Shown: positions 25,380 to 33,606, counted from the stretch's first letter. The stretch is DNA of 64,000 nt from Bacillus sp. EB01 (GCF_000613125.1 NZ_HG964497.1:4084372-4148371), one strand, 5' to 3'. Made by a program: numbers and translations. The notes: a model not told the origin generated them from the letters alone.

Positions 25380-25580
25380 ATGAATGACATTTTGAGCTCC
25401 TGACAAACATGAAATGTCACTCATGGCCTCTATGAATGACATTTTGACCTCCTAGAAAACGCGAAATGTCACTCATGGCCTCTATGAATGACATTTTGAG
25501 CTCCTAGAAAACGTGAAATGTCACTCATCGCCTCTATGAATGACATTTTGAGCTCCTGGCGAACATGAAATGTCACTCAT
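25380..25580. repeat. 52-bp-period hairpin array 2
   Basis: Three near-identical 33-bp palindromes (25412, 25464, 25516) of the form AAATGTCACTCAT-7 nt-ATGAATGACATTT are separated by 19-bp linkers such as TGAGCTCCTAGAAAACGTG. A right half-arm (25380) opens the array and a left half-arm (25568-25580) closes it. Equivalently, there are four 45-bp inverted repeats with 7-bp spacers. Units differ by only a few bases. It lies in the 621-bp gap between sigG and ylmC. It is not a CRISPR, because the linkers are themselves repeats. Confidence 0.97.
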
Positions 25581-25675
25581 TTTTAGCTAAGGTTGTTTTA
25601 TAGGATAAAGGTTTTTATTTAAAAAACTGTTTTCGTAAACTAGTTGCTTTTAGGAAAGAAATTATATGGAACCAA

Positions 25676-25781
25676 GTTGATTGTAGCGGAAGGCGCGAAG
25701 ACTCGTTCGAAAATGCAAAAAGCGCGTCTTCTCCTGCGTTGATTATTCTTGGAATCTTCCCTTTGAGGAGTGGAGATCAAC
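25676..25781 (-). repeat. GTTGAT-bounded Bacillaceae intergenic repeat, copy A
   Basis: A 106-bp element bounded by GTTGAT and ATCAAC. Read on the minus strand it contains CTCCACTCC, GGGAAG, AATAATC, CGCAGGAG, GCTTTTTGCATTTTCGAAC and GCGCCTTCCGCT, blocks shared with copies at 41948-42226 and 62993-63095. It is non-coding; a short open frame through it is not conserved in the other copies. Confidence 0.85.
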
Positions 25782-25845
25782 GGACTTTTGTACCAAATAC
25801 AGAGATAATCACATCTCTCTTTTGGTTTAATCATTGAAATCAACA

Positions 25846-25874
25846 AATTTAAAAGCTGCCCATAGAGGCAGCTT
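25846..25874 (-). terminator. sigG terminator
   Basis: AAGCTGCC (25853-25860) pairs with GGCAGCTT (25867-25874), followed on the minus strand by TTTAAATTTG. The stem begins at the sigG stop codon. Confidence 0.82.
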
Positions 25875-26652
25875 AGCTTTGGATGTTCTTATTCATTTGT
25901 TTAATTGCAGCCTTTTCAAGCCTGGAGACTTGGGCTTGTGAGATACCTATTTCTTCGGCAACTTCCATTTGGGTTTTCCCCTGGAAAAAGCGTTTTCGCA
26001 AGATGAGCTTTTCCCTTTCGTTCAGACGCCGCATCCCTTCTTTAAGGGCAATTTCTTCAATCCAATTTGAATCTTTATTCCGTTCATCACTGAGCTGGTC
26101 CATGACAAAGATTGGATCTCCGCCATCATTGTAGATGGGCTCGAATAATGAAACAGGGTCCTGGATGGCATCCAGTGCAAAAACGATTTCTTCATGAGGT
26201 ACTTCGAGTACCCTGGCAATTTCTTCGGCTGTCGGTTCCCTTGAGGTTTCACTCATCAGCCTTTCTCTTACCTGGAGGGCTTTGTAGGCAATATCCCTCA
26301 GCGACCTTGAAACACGAATTGGGTTATTGTCACGCAAGTAGCGGCGGATTTCCCCAATAATCATTGGAACTGCATAAGTTGAAAACTTTACATTTTGACC
26401 AAGATCAAAATTATCAATCGATTTCATCAGGCCGATACAGCCCACTTGAAACAGATCATCAACGAATTCTCCACGGTTGTTGAAACGCTGGATGACGCTT
26501 AACACAAGCCGCAAATTCCCGTTGACCAGCTTTTCCCTTGCGGATATGTCCCCTTCTTGCATTTCCTTGAAAAGCAAACGCATCTCTTCGTTTTTCAATA
26601 CCGGAAGTTTGGACGTATCAACACCGCAAATTTCAACTTTATTCCGAGTCAA
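25873..26652 (-). CDS. sigG: RNA polymerase sporulation sigma factor SigmaG
   Basis: SigmaG (259 residues) directs late forespore transcription. Region 2 (NLRLVLSVIQRFNNRG, DDLFQVGCIGLMKSIDNFD), region 3 and the region 4 helix-turn-helix (TQMEVAEEIGISQAQVSRLE) are intact and nearly identical to B. subtilis SigG. The start is a TTG at 26652, ten bases after GGAGGG, giving MTRNKVEICGVDTSKLP. A SigmaF/SigmaG-like promoter lies in the sigE-sigG gap, in line with sigG being switched on in the forespore. Confidence 0.98.
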   Translation of the reverse strand: MTRNKVEICGVDTSKLPVLKNEEMRLLFKEMQEGDISAREKLVNGNLRLVLSVIQRFNNRGEFVDDLFQVGCIGLMKSIDNFDLGQNVKFSTYAVPMIIGEIRRYLRDNNPIRVSRSLRDIAYKALQVRERLMSETSREPTAEEIARVLEVPHEEIVFALDAIQDPVSLFEPIYNDGGDPIFVMDQLSDERNKDSNWIEEIALKEGMRRLNEREKLILRKRFFQGKTQMEVAEEIGISQAQVSRLEKAAIKQMNKNIQS

Positions 26653-26691
26653 TGCCTTTTCCCTCCTTACAGGAGCTGCTGTTCAAAAAAC

Positions 26692-26719
26692 AGTATCTCC
26701 GCGGAAAGGAAAAATATGC
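26692..26719 (-). promoter_or_regulatory. Candidate SigmaF/SigmaG promoter of sigG
   Basis: On the minus strand GCATA (26715-26719), a 14-bp spacer and GGAGATACT (26692-26700) resemble the SigmaF pattern GYATA-N15-GGNNANNDT, with one spacer base missing and one mismatch. It lies about 40 bases before the sigG start, just after a GGCACCCGAGTCATGAGTGCC hairpin that could limit read-through from sigE. Confidence 0.5.
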
Positions 26720-26836
26720 AGGCACTCATGACTCGGGTGCCACGCTCAATTAACTCAAGCCCAGTCCTATAAGGAATTTATGGAAAAATTTTTTTTTGAA
26801 AAAGACAGCATTTTTAAAATCACTTTTTGAAATTCA

Positions 26837-27556
26837 TCAAACCATTTTATTGAATTCTTTCCTTAGGCGTTTTATGATTCTTTTTTCCAGCCTTGAAATA
26901 TAGGATTGAGATATCCCAAGCATATCAGCGACATCCTTCTGAGTTTTCTCTTCTCCATTCACTAGTCCGAATCGAAGCTCCATAATTTGCTTTTCCCTGT
27001 CTGATAACTGATGGAGTGCTTTGGCGAGGAGTTTTCTGTCTACATTTGCTTCCAGATCCTTTGTGATAATATCCTCATCTGTCCCCAAAACATCCGATAA
27101 CAGCAGCTCATTTCCATCCCAATCAATATTCAGCGGTTCATCAAAAGAAACCTCTGAACGGATTTTATTGTTTCTCCTTAGGAACATCAGAATTTCGTTT
27201 TCGATGCACCGCGAAGCGTATGTAGCAAGTTTGATTTTTTTCTCGGGATTGAACGTATTGACTGCTTTGATCAGTCCTATTGTCCCTATCGAAATCAAGT
27301 CTTCAATGTTAATACCGGTGTTTTCAAATTTACGTGCAATGTAGACGACAAGGCGCAAATTACGCTCAATCAGGATTGACCTTGCTGCTTTATCACCGCC
27401 AGGGAGCTTTTTTAGGAGAACTTCCTCCTCATCCTTACTAAGCGGCGGGGGAAGGGCTTCACTGCCTCCTATATAGTAGACCTCATCCTTTTTTATACCA
27501 AGCTTGATTAACAGTCTGGTCCAATAATAGGATATTCGTAGTTTCCATTTACTCAA
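26837..27556 (-). CDS. sigE: RNA polymerase sporulation sigma factor SigmaE (pro-SigmaE)
   Basis: Pro-SigmaE (239 residues, the B. subtilis length) is the early mother-cell sigma factor. The N-terminal ~27-residue basic, amphipathic pro-sequence ([20 protein letters not shown]) precedes the processing region around [17 protein letters not shown]. Regions 2 ([21 protein letters not shown]) and 4 ([20 protein letters not shown]) follow. The start is a TTG behind AAGGAGG. It follows spoIIGA, whose protease removes the pro-sequence. Confidence 0.98.
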   Translation of the reverse strand: MSKWKLRISYYWTRLLIKLGIKKDEVYYIGGSEALPPPLSKDEEEVLLKKLPGGDKAARSILIERNLRLVVYIARKFENTGINIEDLISIGTIGLIKAVNTFNPEKKIKLATYASRCIENEILMFLRRNNKIRSEVSFDEPLNIDWDGNELLLSDVLGTDEDIITKDLEANVDRKLLAKALHQLSDREKQIMELRFGLVNGEEKTQKDVADMLGISQSYISRLEKRIIKRLRKEFNKMV

Positions 27557-27601
27557 AGTGTCTTCCTCCTTCTAAATTATGTATCTGTGAGTATATTTAT
27601 A

Positions 27602-28537
27602 TTAACTTGCTACACCGGGCCCGTTATCGGGTACTCCGGACAGTAGTTTCGGATGGACAATGCATTCAAAGGAGCCATCAGCAGATAGCTTTTGCATAGT
27701 GAAGGATACAAGAGCCTTCGTTGTTGTATATGACTGCCCGTTTGCATGAATTGAAACTTTATCAGGCCTTATTGCAACGACCATCTGATGCTCTTGTCCA
27801 ACTACTGAGTAAGGAACTATTCTCATCCGGCCTTCCCACCCCTCAGGGATGGCTTTTTCACTGTTAATCATTTCATCAGCTGAAGCTGTAAACATCTTAA
27901 AACTTTGAGGCAATTCCTCGATTCTTTCCTTTATGGATGCAAACATGACAGGCAGCCGTGATAAAGGATCATAAAGCTGATTGCCACTGTCTACCAGACC
28001 GGAGAATTGAAAACACTGTTCGTTGATAGTTATTTCTACAGTTACGAGCTGATCGTATTTGATTTTTGCCATTTCAATGTTTCCAATGCGATTTTTCGAG
28101 AAATGCCAAGCAATCGGAAAGCCGAGTACAATGAACAGCCAACTGACCGGGTCCCCCAGCCCCGCAGAAGCCGATGCAAGGAATTCGGAAGCAGCTCCCT
28201 CTGCAGTTTGAAAATAATAATGGGCGCCCATTAGCGCTCCGCCTATCAGGAAAGTTGAAAAGTATAAGGCCAGGAGTGCTGAAAAGAAAAATTTCAAATG
28301 TCTGTACCCGAATGAAGCGAGTACCATCATGATCGAGAATGCAAATTTCGTTAACGGATGGGTTGCATAGTAACCAATTGAAGTGAAATGAAGCAGAATG
28401 ATCAGCGAACCTAGAAGACCACCAGCTGCAAGCCGCCACATGCTGACTCGACATTTTATAATCAGCGCGGCAAGACTAAGCAAAAGGCAATCAAACAAAA
28501 AGTTCAAAGCCCATATAACATCCAGATAAACAGTCAC
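27602..28537 (-). CDS. spoIIGA: Sporulation aspartic protease SpoIIGA
   Basis: SpoIIGA (311 residues) activates pro-SigmaE in the mother cell after the signal from SpoIIR. It has five N-terminal hydrophobic segments (to about residue 145) and a C-terminal aspartic-protease-like domain with the active-site Asp183 in GLVDSGNQLYDPLS, the same position as in B. subtilis. The start is GTG at 28537 with AAAGGAGG upstream. It is the first gene of the spoIIG operon; a candidate promoter with the operon's unusual spacing lies 260 bases upstream. Confidence 0.97.
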   Translation of the reverse strand: MTVYLDVIWALNFLFDCLLLSLAALIIKCRVSMWRLAAGGLLGSLIILLHFTSIGYYATHPLTKFAFSIMMVLASFGYRHLKFFFSALLALYFSTFLIGGALMGAHYYFQTAEGAASEFLASASAGLGDPVSWLFIVLGFPIAWHFSKNRIGNIEMAKIKYDQLVTVEITINEQCFQFSGLVDSGNQLYDPLSRLPVMFASIKERIEELPQSFKMFTASADEMINSEKAIPEGWEGRMRIVPYSVVGQEHQMVVAIRPDKVSIHANGQSYTTTKALVSFTMQKLSADGSFECIVHPKLLSGVPDNGPGVAS

Positions 28538-28684
28538 ACGCTCCTCCTTTCTCCCACTCTTAACGGGAAGTAGAACCCCACCTCAAGATTCAAAGGTAAA
28601 CAAGAACATTAGCGGGGAATAACAGCCCGTAAAGATCTGATTGATGAACTTAGATTTTTCATGGAGCTTCAGGCTTTGGAAAAA

Positions 28685-28757
28685 CCAATCCCGCTTTGTG
28701 CGAGACTAACCATCAGTGAAGGGTGGCAACCCCCAACTGAAGGAAGGTTCACTTTTT
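28685..28757. repeat. Structured element in the spoIIGA leader
   Basis: Two hairpins are visible: CGC-TTTGT-GCG (about 28692-28702) and TCAGT-gaa-GGG-tggcaa-CCC-cca-ACTGA (28714-28740), followed by GGAAGGTTCACTTTTTTAA. I recall very similar blocks (CCCGCTTTGTGCGAGACTAA with a CAGTG/CACTG hairpin) as dispersed repeats in Bacillus genomes; that is memory, not a search. It lies between the proposed spoIIG promoter and the gene. Confidence 0.5.
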
Positions 28758-28797
28758 TAAGACCTCAAATTAGGGAACCGTGTTCTGTTTACGAAAA

Positions 28798-28831
28798 AGT
28801 ATAGCCTATCTAAGAGTTGGAAGTGTGTCAC
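28798..28831 (-). promoter_or_regulatory. Candidate Spo0A-controlled spoIIG promoter with a 22-bp spacer
   Basis: On the minus strand GTGACA (28826-28831) and TATACT (28798-28803) each match SigmaA hexamers at 5 of 6 positions but are 22 bp apart, the distinctive spacing of B. subtilis spoIIG. Two Spo0A-box-like heptamers lie upstream: TGACAAA (28877-28883) and TGACAGG (28889-28895). Confidence 0.6.
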
Positions 28832-28981
28832 TTCCTGTAAGTGAAATTAAGGAAATTTCAGCTGATGTATGCAGTTTTTGTCAGTATTCCTGTCATAATT
28901 ATGAATGAAAAGCGGGAAAATTCTTTTTATATTCTTCTCAATGGGATATCTGTATAAGGGGAAAATAGGAGTTAAACTGAA

Positions 28982-29021
28982 ATAACGGAAAAAGAACCGG
29001 GTCAATTTTCCCGGTTCTTTT
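28982..29021 (-). terminator. cstA terminator
   Basis: AAAAGAACCGGG (28990-29001) pairs with CCCGGTTCTTTT (29010-29021), with a TTCC tail on the minus strand. It ends the lytS-lytR-cstA block 68 bases after the cstA stop. Confidence 0.9.
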
Positions 29022-29088
29022 GCTCATTAATAATGTACTTTATTTAGCAAGGAAGAAATTTCATCCAGCTTATAAAAACTTTAAATAC

Positions 29089-30882
29089 TTATGCTGCTTT
29101 TGCATCCAACAGCCTCGTCGGAGAATTCCAAACTTCAATCCATTTCTTGATAGCTGTAACCATGATTACTATGCCAAGTATCAGCATAATGATTGATAAT
29201 ATACCGTTCAGAACATTGTACCCTGCTGCTGCAGTGTTCAGGTAGACATTCGTAATCATCCAGTACCCTGCGTAATTGACTGTTACAAATAGATATGCCA
29301 ATGGAATTAAACATGTAAGCATATAGCGGCGCTTGTCCGCAATTTTCAAGATAACGGTAGCTCCGATAATCAAACCGATTGAAGCCATCAGCTGGTTGGA
29401 TACGCCAAAGAGTGCCCAAACCGAACCGATATCACCGGAGTAAAGGAGATACCCCCACATAAAGCACGCTAGCGCGCTAGCAAAAATGGATCCTGGTACC
29501 CAATCAGTCTTCTTCAAAGGCTTGTAAAAATCGCCAAAGAAGTCCTGAATTAAGTAGCGGGCAACACGGGTACCCGCATCAATTGCCGTCAAGATAAAGA
29601 CAGCTTCAAACATGATGACAAATTGGAAGAAATACGAGGCAAGATTGCTGAACCAAGGGATTTCAGTAAATATATACGTCATCCCAACTGCCAAAGTAAC
29701 AGCACCGCCAGTACGCCCTTCCAGGTCAAGTCCAATTTCCCTGGCCAATTCAGGTAGGTTAACGACGTTCATACCCAGAGTTTTAAACACTTCAGGGGTA
29801 GAGTTAATTGCAAAGTAATCTCCAGGATGAAGTGCTGTTGCCGCAATCAAGGCCATGACACCTACGAGAGACTCGACCAGCATGGCACCAAAACCGACTG
29901 CCTTAATATCGCTCCAGCGGTCAAGCATTTTCGGCGTTGTACCAGATCCAACGAACGCATGGAAACCGGAAATAGCACCACAAGCAATTGTGATTGAAAT
30001 AAAAGGCCAAACAGGGCCGGCAAGAATCGGTCCGCCTCCACCGATAAATTCGGTAAGTGCTGGCATTTCAATTGCAGGATTAATGAAAAATACCCCGATA
30101 ATCAAAGCAATGAATACACCGATTTTCATGAAGCTGCTCAAGTAATCCCTTGGTGCAAGCAGCAGCCAGACAGGCAGAGCCGCGGCAAAGAATGCATAGA
30201 TTGGAAGAATAATAGCAAGTGTTTTAGTATCTAAGGTTAACAACTCGCCTATGGCAGTATTCTGAATAGAAGGCCCTGCCAGAACACATGCCATAAGGAC
30301 AATAAAGCCCACTGTAGTAGAAACCTTTAAGTTGCCGGTCTTTTTATAATAAAGACCCATTACCATCGCAATCGGAATGGTCACACCGACGGCGAAAGTT
30401 CCCCACGGATTGTTCTCAAGTGCATGGAGGACAACCATAGATAAGCCAGCCATCGTGATTGTTATGATGAATAACATGGCAAGGCCTGTACAAAAGCCAG
30501 CAACCGGGCCAAGCTCCTCTTTCGCAACTTCAGAGAGCGACTGTCCCTTCTTACGCATTGATGCAAATAGAACAACTGCATCATGGACAGCACCACCGAT
30601 AACCGCGCCGATTAAAAGCCAAAGCAAACCTGGCAAATAACCAAACTGCGCTGCAAGGATTGGCCCTACCAGAGGCCCTGCTGCGGCAATCGCTGCAAAG
30701 TGGTGGCCAAAAGTGACCCATTTGTTTGTAGGGACATAATCTTTACCATCGTTCAGTTCATGTGCTGGTGTTGGTTTGGAATCGTCCAGTTTTAACACTT
30801 TTACAGCCATGAAAGTTCCATAAAGCCTGTACGCAATCACCAAAACACAAATGGATCCGATGACTATAGAAATCGCATTCAT
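29089..30882 (-). CDS. cstA: CstA-family carbon starvation / pyruvate-peptide transporter
   Basis: A 597-residue membrane protein of the CstA family with about 16 hydrophobic segments. The conserved N-terminal block FGHHFAAIAAAGPLVGPIL (about residues 58-76) and the central SGFHAFVGSGTTPKML region are clear. E. coli members CstA and BtsT take up pyruvate and peptides. The adjacent LytS/LytR pair resembles BtsS/BtsR and B. subtilis LytST, which sense pyruvate, so pyruvate import under LytST control is the best inference. A cre-like site lies in its promoter region, suggesting CcpA repression. The ATG at 30882 has AAAGGGGAG upstream. Confidence 0.93.
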   Translation of the reverse strand: MNAISIVIGSICVLVIAYRLYGTFMAVKVLKLDDSKPTPAHELNDGKDYVPTNKWVTFGHHFAAIAAAGPLVGPILAAQFGYLPGLLWLLIGAVIGGAVHDAVVLFASMRKKGQSLSEVAKEELGPVAGFCTGLAMLFIITITMAGLSMVVLHALENNPWGTFAVGVTIPIAMVMGLYYKKTGNLKVSTTVGFIVLMACVLAGPSIQNTAIGELLTLDTKTLAIILPIYAFFAAALPVWLLLAPRDYLSSFMKIGVFIALIIGVFFINPAIEMPALTEFIGGGGPILAGPVWPFISITIACGAISGFHAFVGSGTTPKMLDRWSDIKAVGFGAMLVESLVGVMALIAATALHPGDYFAINSTPEVFKTLGMNVVNLPELAREIGLDLEGRTGGAVTLAVGMTYIFTEIPWFSNLASYFFQFVIMFEAVFILTAIDAGTRVARYLIQDFFGDFYKPLKKTDWVPGSIFASALACFMWGYLLYSGDIGSVWALFGVSNQLMASIGLIIGATVILKIADKRRYMLTCLIPLAYLFVTVNYAGYWMITNVYLNTAAAGYNVLNGILSIIMLILGIVIMVTAIKKWIEVWNSPTRLLDAKAA

Positions 30883-30923
30883 CTATATAACTCCCCTTTC
30901 CTTTTCAAGACGATTTTATCGAA

Positions 30924-30937
30924 AGAAAGCGCTTTAT
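30924..30937 (-). promoter_or_regulatory. Candidate CcpA (cre) site upstream of cstA
   Basis: ATAAAGCGCTTTCT on the minus strand fits the relaxed cre pattern TGWAARCGYTWNCW at 12 of 14 positions, with the palindromic core AAAGCGCTTT. It would lie between a poor -35 (CACAAT) and a -10 (TAAAAT) of an activator-dependent cstA promoter, 42 bases from the gene. Confidence 0.6.
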
Positions 30938-30971
30938 TGTGCGTTTTCGGATAAAATGCAGAAATTCCGGG

Positions 30972-31010
30972 GTAAAAAGCAAAAAGTTCTGATTGAAATG
31001 CAATCAGAAC
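30972..31010 (-). terminator. Terminator after lytR
   Basis: GTTCTGATTG (30986-30995) pairs with CAATCAGAAC (31001-31010), followed on the minus strand by TTTTTGCTTTTT. The stem includes the lytR stop codon. cstA is therefore mainly transcribed from its own promoter. Confidence 0.92.
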
Positions 31011-31735
31011 CCTAAAATTGATTTTATTTCCTTTGCATATGTCCGGCTTACCGGAACCTTCTCGCCGTTTTCAAGAATGAGATTATAAGTCGAATTAAAC
31101 CACGGTTCAATTGCCTTCACTTTATCAAGATTGACCAAATAAGACCGATGAACCTTGCGGATGTCAGGATTCTGCAGTTTTTTTTCAAAACTGATTAATG
31201 GATCAGCGGTTTCCAGCCGGTCCTTTTCTGTCACAATTATTGTTCTGCCTTCTAGAGCACTAATATAGACAATTTCCTTGACATTGAGAATCAAGATTTT
31301 ATCATCAGCTGAGATGGCAAGTCTTTCTGGCTTATTGATTATTCTTGGATTTAATTCCTGTTTTATTGGTTCCTTGATTATCAGTTTTTCAAGCTTTTCA
31401 ATGGTCTGGCGGACTCTATCTCCATCAAATGGCTTTAAGATATAATCAGCTGCATTGAGCTCAAACGCAGTCAATGCATAGTTGTCATAAGCTGTCGCAA
31501 ACACGATAAACGGGGGTTTCTCCAGTTGATTTATCCACTTTGCAATTTCAAGGCCGGTTTCTTCAGCAAGCTGGATATCTAGGAAGATAACGTCCGCGCC
31601 TGCCTTTTGCAATCCTGTCAAAGCCTCACTTATATTCTCGGCTTCCCCTGCAATTTCAACATGTCCTGTATCTTTAAGCAAAAATGCCAGTTCGTCCCTG
31701 GCTAGCGGTTCATCGTCAACTATAAATGCTTTCAA
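31004..31735 (-). CDS. lytR: LytTR-family response regulator
   Basis: A 243-residue response regulator: a receiver domain with phospho-acceptor Asp53 (VIFLDIQLAEETG) and acidic pocket at residues 7-8, and a C-terminal LytTR DNA-binding domain (about 140-243) with IRKVHRSYLVNLDKV. The start is a TTG behind GGAGGG and overlaps lytS by 20 bases. Likely partner: the LytS-type kinase just upstream. Likely target: cstA immediately downstream, by analogy with BtsR-btsT and B. subtilis LytT-pftAB. Confidence 0.94.
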   Translation of the reverse strand: MKAFIVDDEPLARDELAFLLKDTGHVEIAGEAENISEALTGLQKAGADVIFLDIQLAEETGLEIAKWINQLEKPPFIVFATAYDNYALTAFELNAADYILKPFDGDRVRQTIEKLEKLIIKEPIKQELNPRIINKPERLAISADDKILILNVKEIVYISALEGRTIIVTEKDRLETADPLISFEKKLQNPDIRKVHRSYLVNLDKVKAIEPWFNSTYNLILENGEKVPVSRTYAKEIKSILGF

Positions 31736-33491
31736 GGTTTTCTCCCTCCTTTTTGAAATAGGATAACGGCAAGCCGATTGTTACAGTTGTCCCAATACCT
31801 TCTTTGCTTTCAATCTTGAATGAGCCGGAATGGCCGTACAGCTCTTTTATCCTTTTTTTGATATTCCAGAGGGCAGTGCCGCTCCCCTCCTCAGATTCAA
31901 CCGTATCCGCTCCAAGAATTTGAAGCTTGGCAGCACGGATTCCATTTCCATTGTCCCGCGTGACAATATACATTTTTCCTTCTTCTGAAAATGCAGTGAC
32001 TGTCACTCTTCCAACAGATTTTCGTTTGAACGCATGGCGTATGGAATTTTCAACCAGAGGCTGAAGGATAAATGGTGGAATTAAACTCTCCTGCAAGTCA
32101 GGGGCCACGTCGATTTCCACCTTATATTTATCAGGGAAGCGGGCCTGCTCAAGGGACATATAGGCTTCGAGATGCTCAAGTTCCTTTTTAAGAGGTATCA
32201 GCATGTGATTTGCTCCCTGCAGATTGCTCCTGAAAAAAGTACTTAATTTCAACAATAACTTCCTCGCCTTTTCCGCATCAGTCCGAATTAGACTTGAAAT
32301 CGTATTCATTGAATTGAACAAGAAATGCGGGTGTACCTGTGCCTGAAGGGCTTTGATTTCAGCGTCTTTCAAAAGCCGCCGCTGCAACTCTGCGTCTCCA
32401 AGCTCCAATTGGGTTGAAAAGAGCTTGCTTAGGCCTTCTGCAAGCTCACTTTCAGCCAAATCCAGCCTTTTTGGGTTTTTATAATAAAGCTTGAGTGTTC
32501 CAATCGTCGTTCCATTGGCTTTAAGTGGCAGGACAATGGCAGCCTGAAGCGGGCAGCCCTTATGATTGCATTGGATTTCCTCAGTGGACTTGGCCTTGAG
32601 GATTTCTCCTTCGGAAATAACTTTTTTTGTTAAAAGAGTCACCATTTTCTGCCCTGCAATATGATGGTCCCCACCCTCTCCAACATGAGCAAGAACTTCA
32701 TTCTGGTTGGTTATGGCAATCGCATCAGCGTTCGTCCATTTAAGGATAATGGTTGCTGCATTCGTTGCAGATTCGGTCGATAACCCCTGTCTGAAGAAAG
32801 GCAGTGTCTGCTGGGCAATATATAGAGCTTTATGTGTTTCGAGTACACGTGTCCGTTCTTCTTCCTGAAGCATCGCCTGAATCATTAGCATAAACAGCAA
32901 TGTACCAAAGGCATTAATTGAAATCATTGGTATAGCAATCAGACTGACCAGTTGATATGCTTCGTCAAAAGGCCTGGCAAGAAGAAGTATGATTCCCATC
33001 TGTGCACCTTCCATTAGTAAGCCAATTATCACTGCCTTCATATCAGAGTTTTTGCCTTTCACATCAAAACGCCTGCCTATAAGGCCGGCGACAACTCCTG
33101 CTATTAAGGTTGAAATGGCGCACGCTTCAGCGGTAAAACCTCCAAGTGTTAAACGATGAAGACCAGAAACAAGCCCAGCACCAAAACCGACAAGCGGACC
33201 GCCCAGCAGGCCCCCGATTGCAACCCCCATGATTCTTGTGTTTGCAATAGCCCCATCATCTTCAACTCCAACCTGCCAAACCTGCGAAGTTATTTCGCCA
33301 TGGTCAATCTCAATCCCTGTATAATTGCTGATTATCCCGAAAAGCCCAAAGATCAGAATAAGCATCATCTTCTCTTTCAGACCATGCTCATTATGGATGA
33401 CCTCCCTGAAGGAACGCATCCTCGAAAGCAGGAATGTGACAATAATCAGTATTCCTACTCGTTCTAACATTAATGGAAGCAATTCAGCCAT
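31716..33491 (-). CDS. lytS: LytS-family sensor histidine kinase
   Basis: A 591-residue sensor kinase with an N-terminal 5TM-5TMR_LYT membrane domain (about residues 8-205; NTRIMGVAIGGLLGGPLVGFGAG), a GAF-like middle domain (about 225-365), and a His_kinase/HATPase pair. The phospho-acceptor region is VHPHFLFNSMNTISSLI (His389), with an N box around PLVENSIRHAF. LytS proteins of this class sense extracellular pyruvate in B. subtilis and E. coli. The gene lies between ftsZ and spoIIGA, where B. subtilis carries the bpr protease gene. Confidence 0.94.
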   Translation of the reverse strand: MAELLPLMLERVGILIIVTFLLSRMRSFREVIHNEHGLKEKMMLILIFGLFGIISNYTGIEIDHGEITSQVWQVGVEDDGAIANTRIMGVAIGGLLGGPLVGFGAGLVSGLHRLTLGGFTAEACAISTLIAGVVAGLIGRRFDVKGKNSDMKAVIIGLLMEGAQMGIILLLARPFDEAYQLVSLIAIPMISINAFGTLLFMLMIQAMLQEEERTRVLETHKALYIAQQTLPFFRQGLSTESATNAATIILKWTNADAIAITNQNEVLAHVGEGGDHHIAGQKMVTLLTKKVISEGEILKAKSTEEIQCNHKGCPLQAAIVLPLKANGTTIGTLKLYYKNPKRLDLAESELAEGLSKLFSTQLELGDAELQRRLLKDAEIKALQAQVHPHFLFNSMNTISSLIRTDAEKARKLLLKLSTFFRSNLQGANHMLIPLKKELEHLEAYMSLEQARFPDKYKVEIDVAPDLQESLIPPFILQPLVENSIRHAFKRKSVGRVTVTAFSEEGKMYIVTRDNGNGIRAAKLQILGADTVESEEGSGTALWNIKKRIKELYGHSGSFKIESKEGIGTTVTIGLPLSYFKKEGENLESIYS

Positions 33492-33560
33492 TTATGCATC
33501 CACTCCTTACTTTCTTGAGGAGAAATTTGCAATACTACTTGCATTATTTCACCTTAACCT

Positions 33561-33594
33561 TGAAAAACGGCATGCCCTTGGGGCTATGCCGTTT
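33561..33594 (-). terminator. ftsZ terminator
   Basis: AAACGGCAT (33565-33573) pairs with ATGCCGTTT (33586-33594), with an inner GCCC/GGGC pairing. A short TTTTC follows on the minus strand. It lies 12 bases after the ftsZ stop and marks the end of the dcw cluster. Confidence 0.85.
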
Positions 33595-33606
33595 GTAGAG
33601 ATGAAA

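Noticed and set aside
25380-25580. Possible CRISPR array (regular repeats with about 19-bp spacers)
   Set aside because: The spacers are near-copies of one another, each repeat is itself a long palindrome, and no cas gene is near. It is a tandem hairpin repeat.
25640-25846. 68-codon minus-strand open frame upstream of ylmC
   Set aside because: It runs through repeat copy A and has no ribosome-binding site or recognisable family.
28640-28760. A known metabolite riboswitch in the spoIIGA leader
   Set aside because: The hairpins do not match any riboswitch consensus I know, and there is no terminator or sequestered ribosome-binding site close to spoIIGA.
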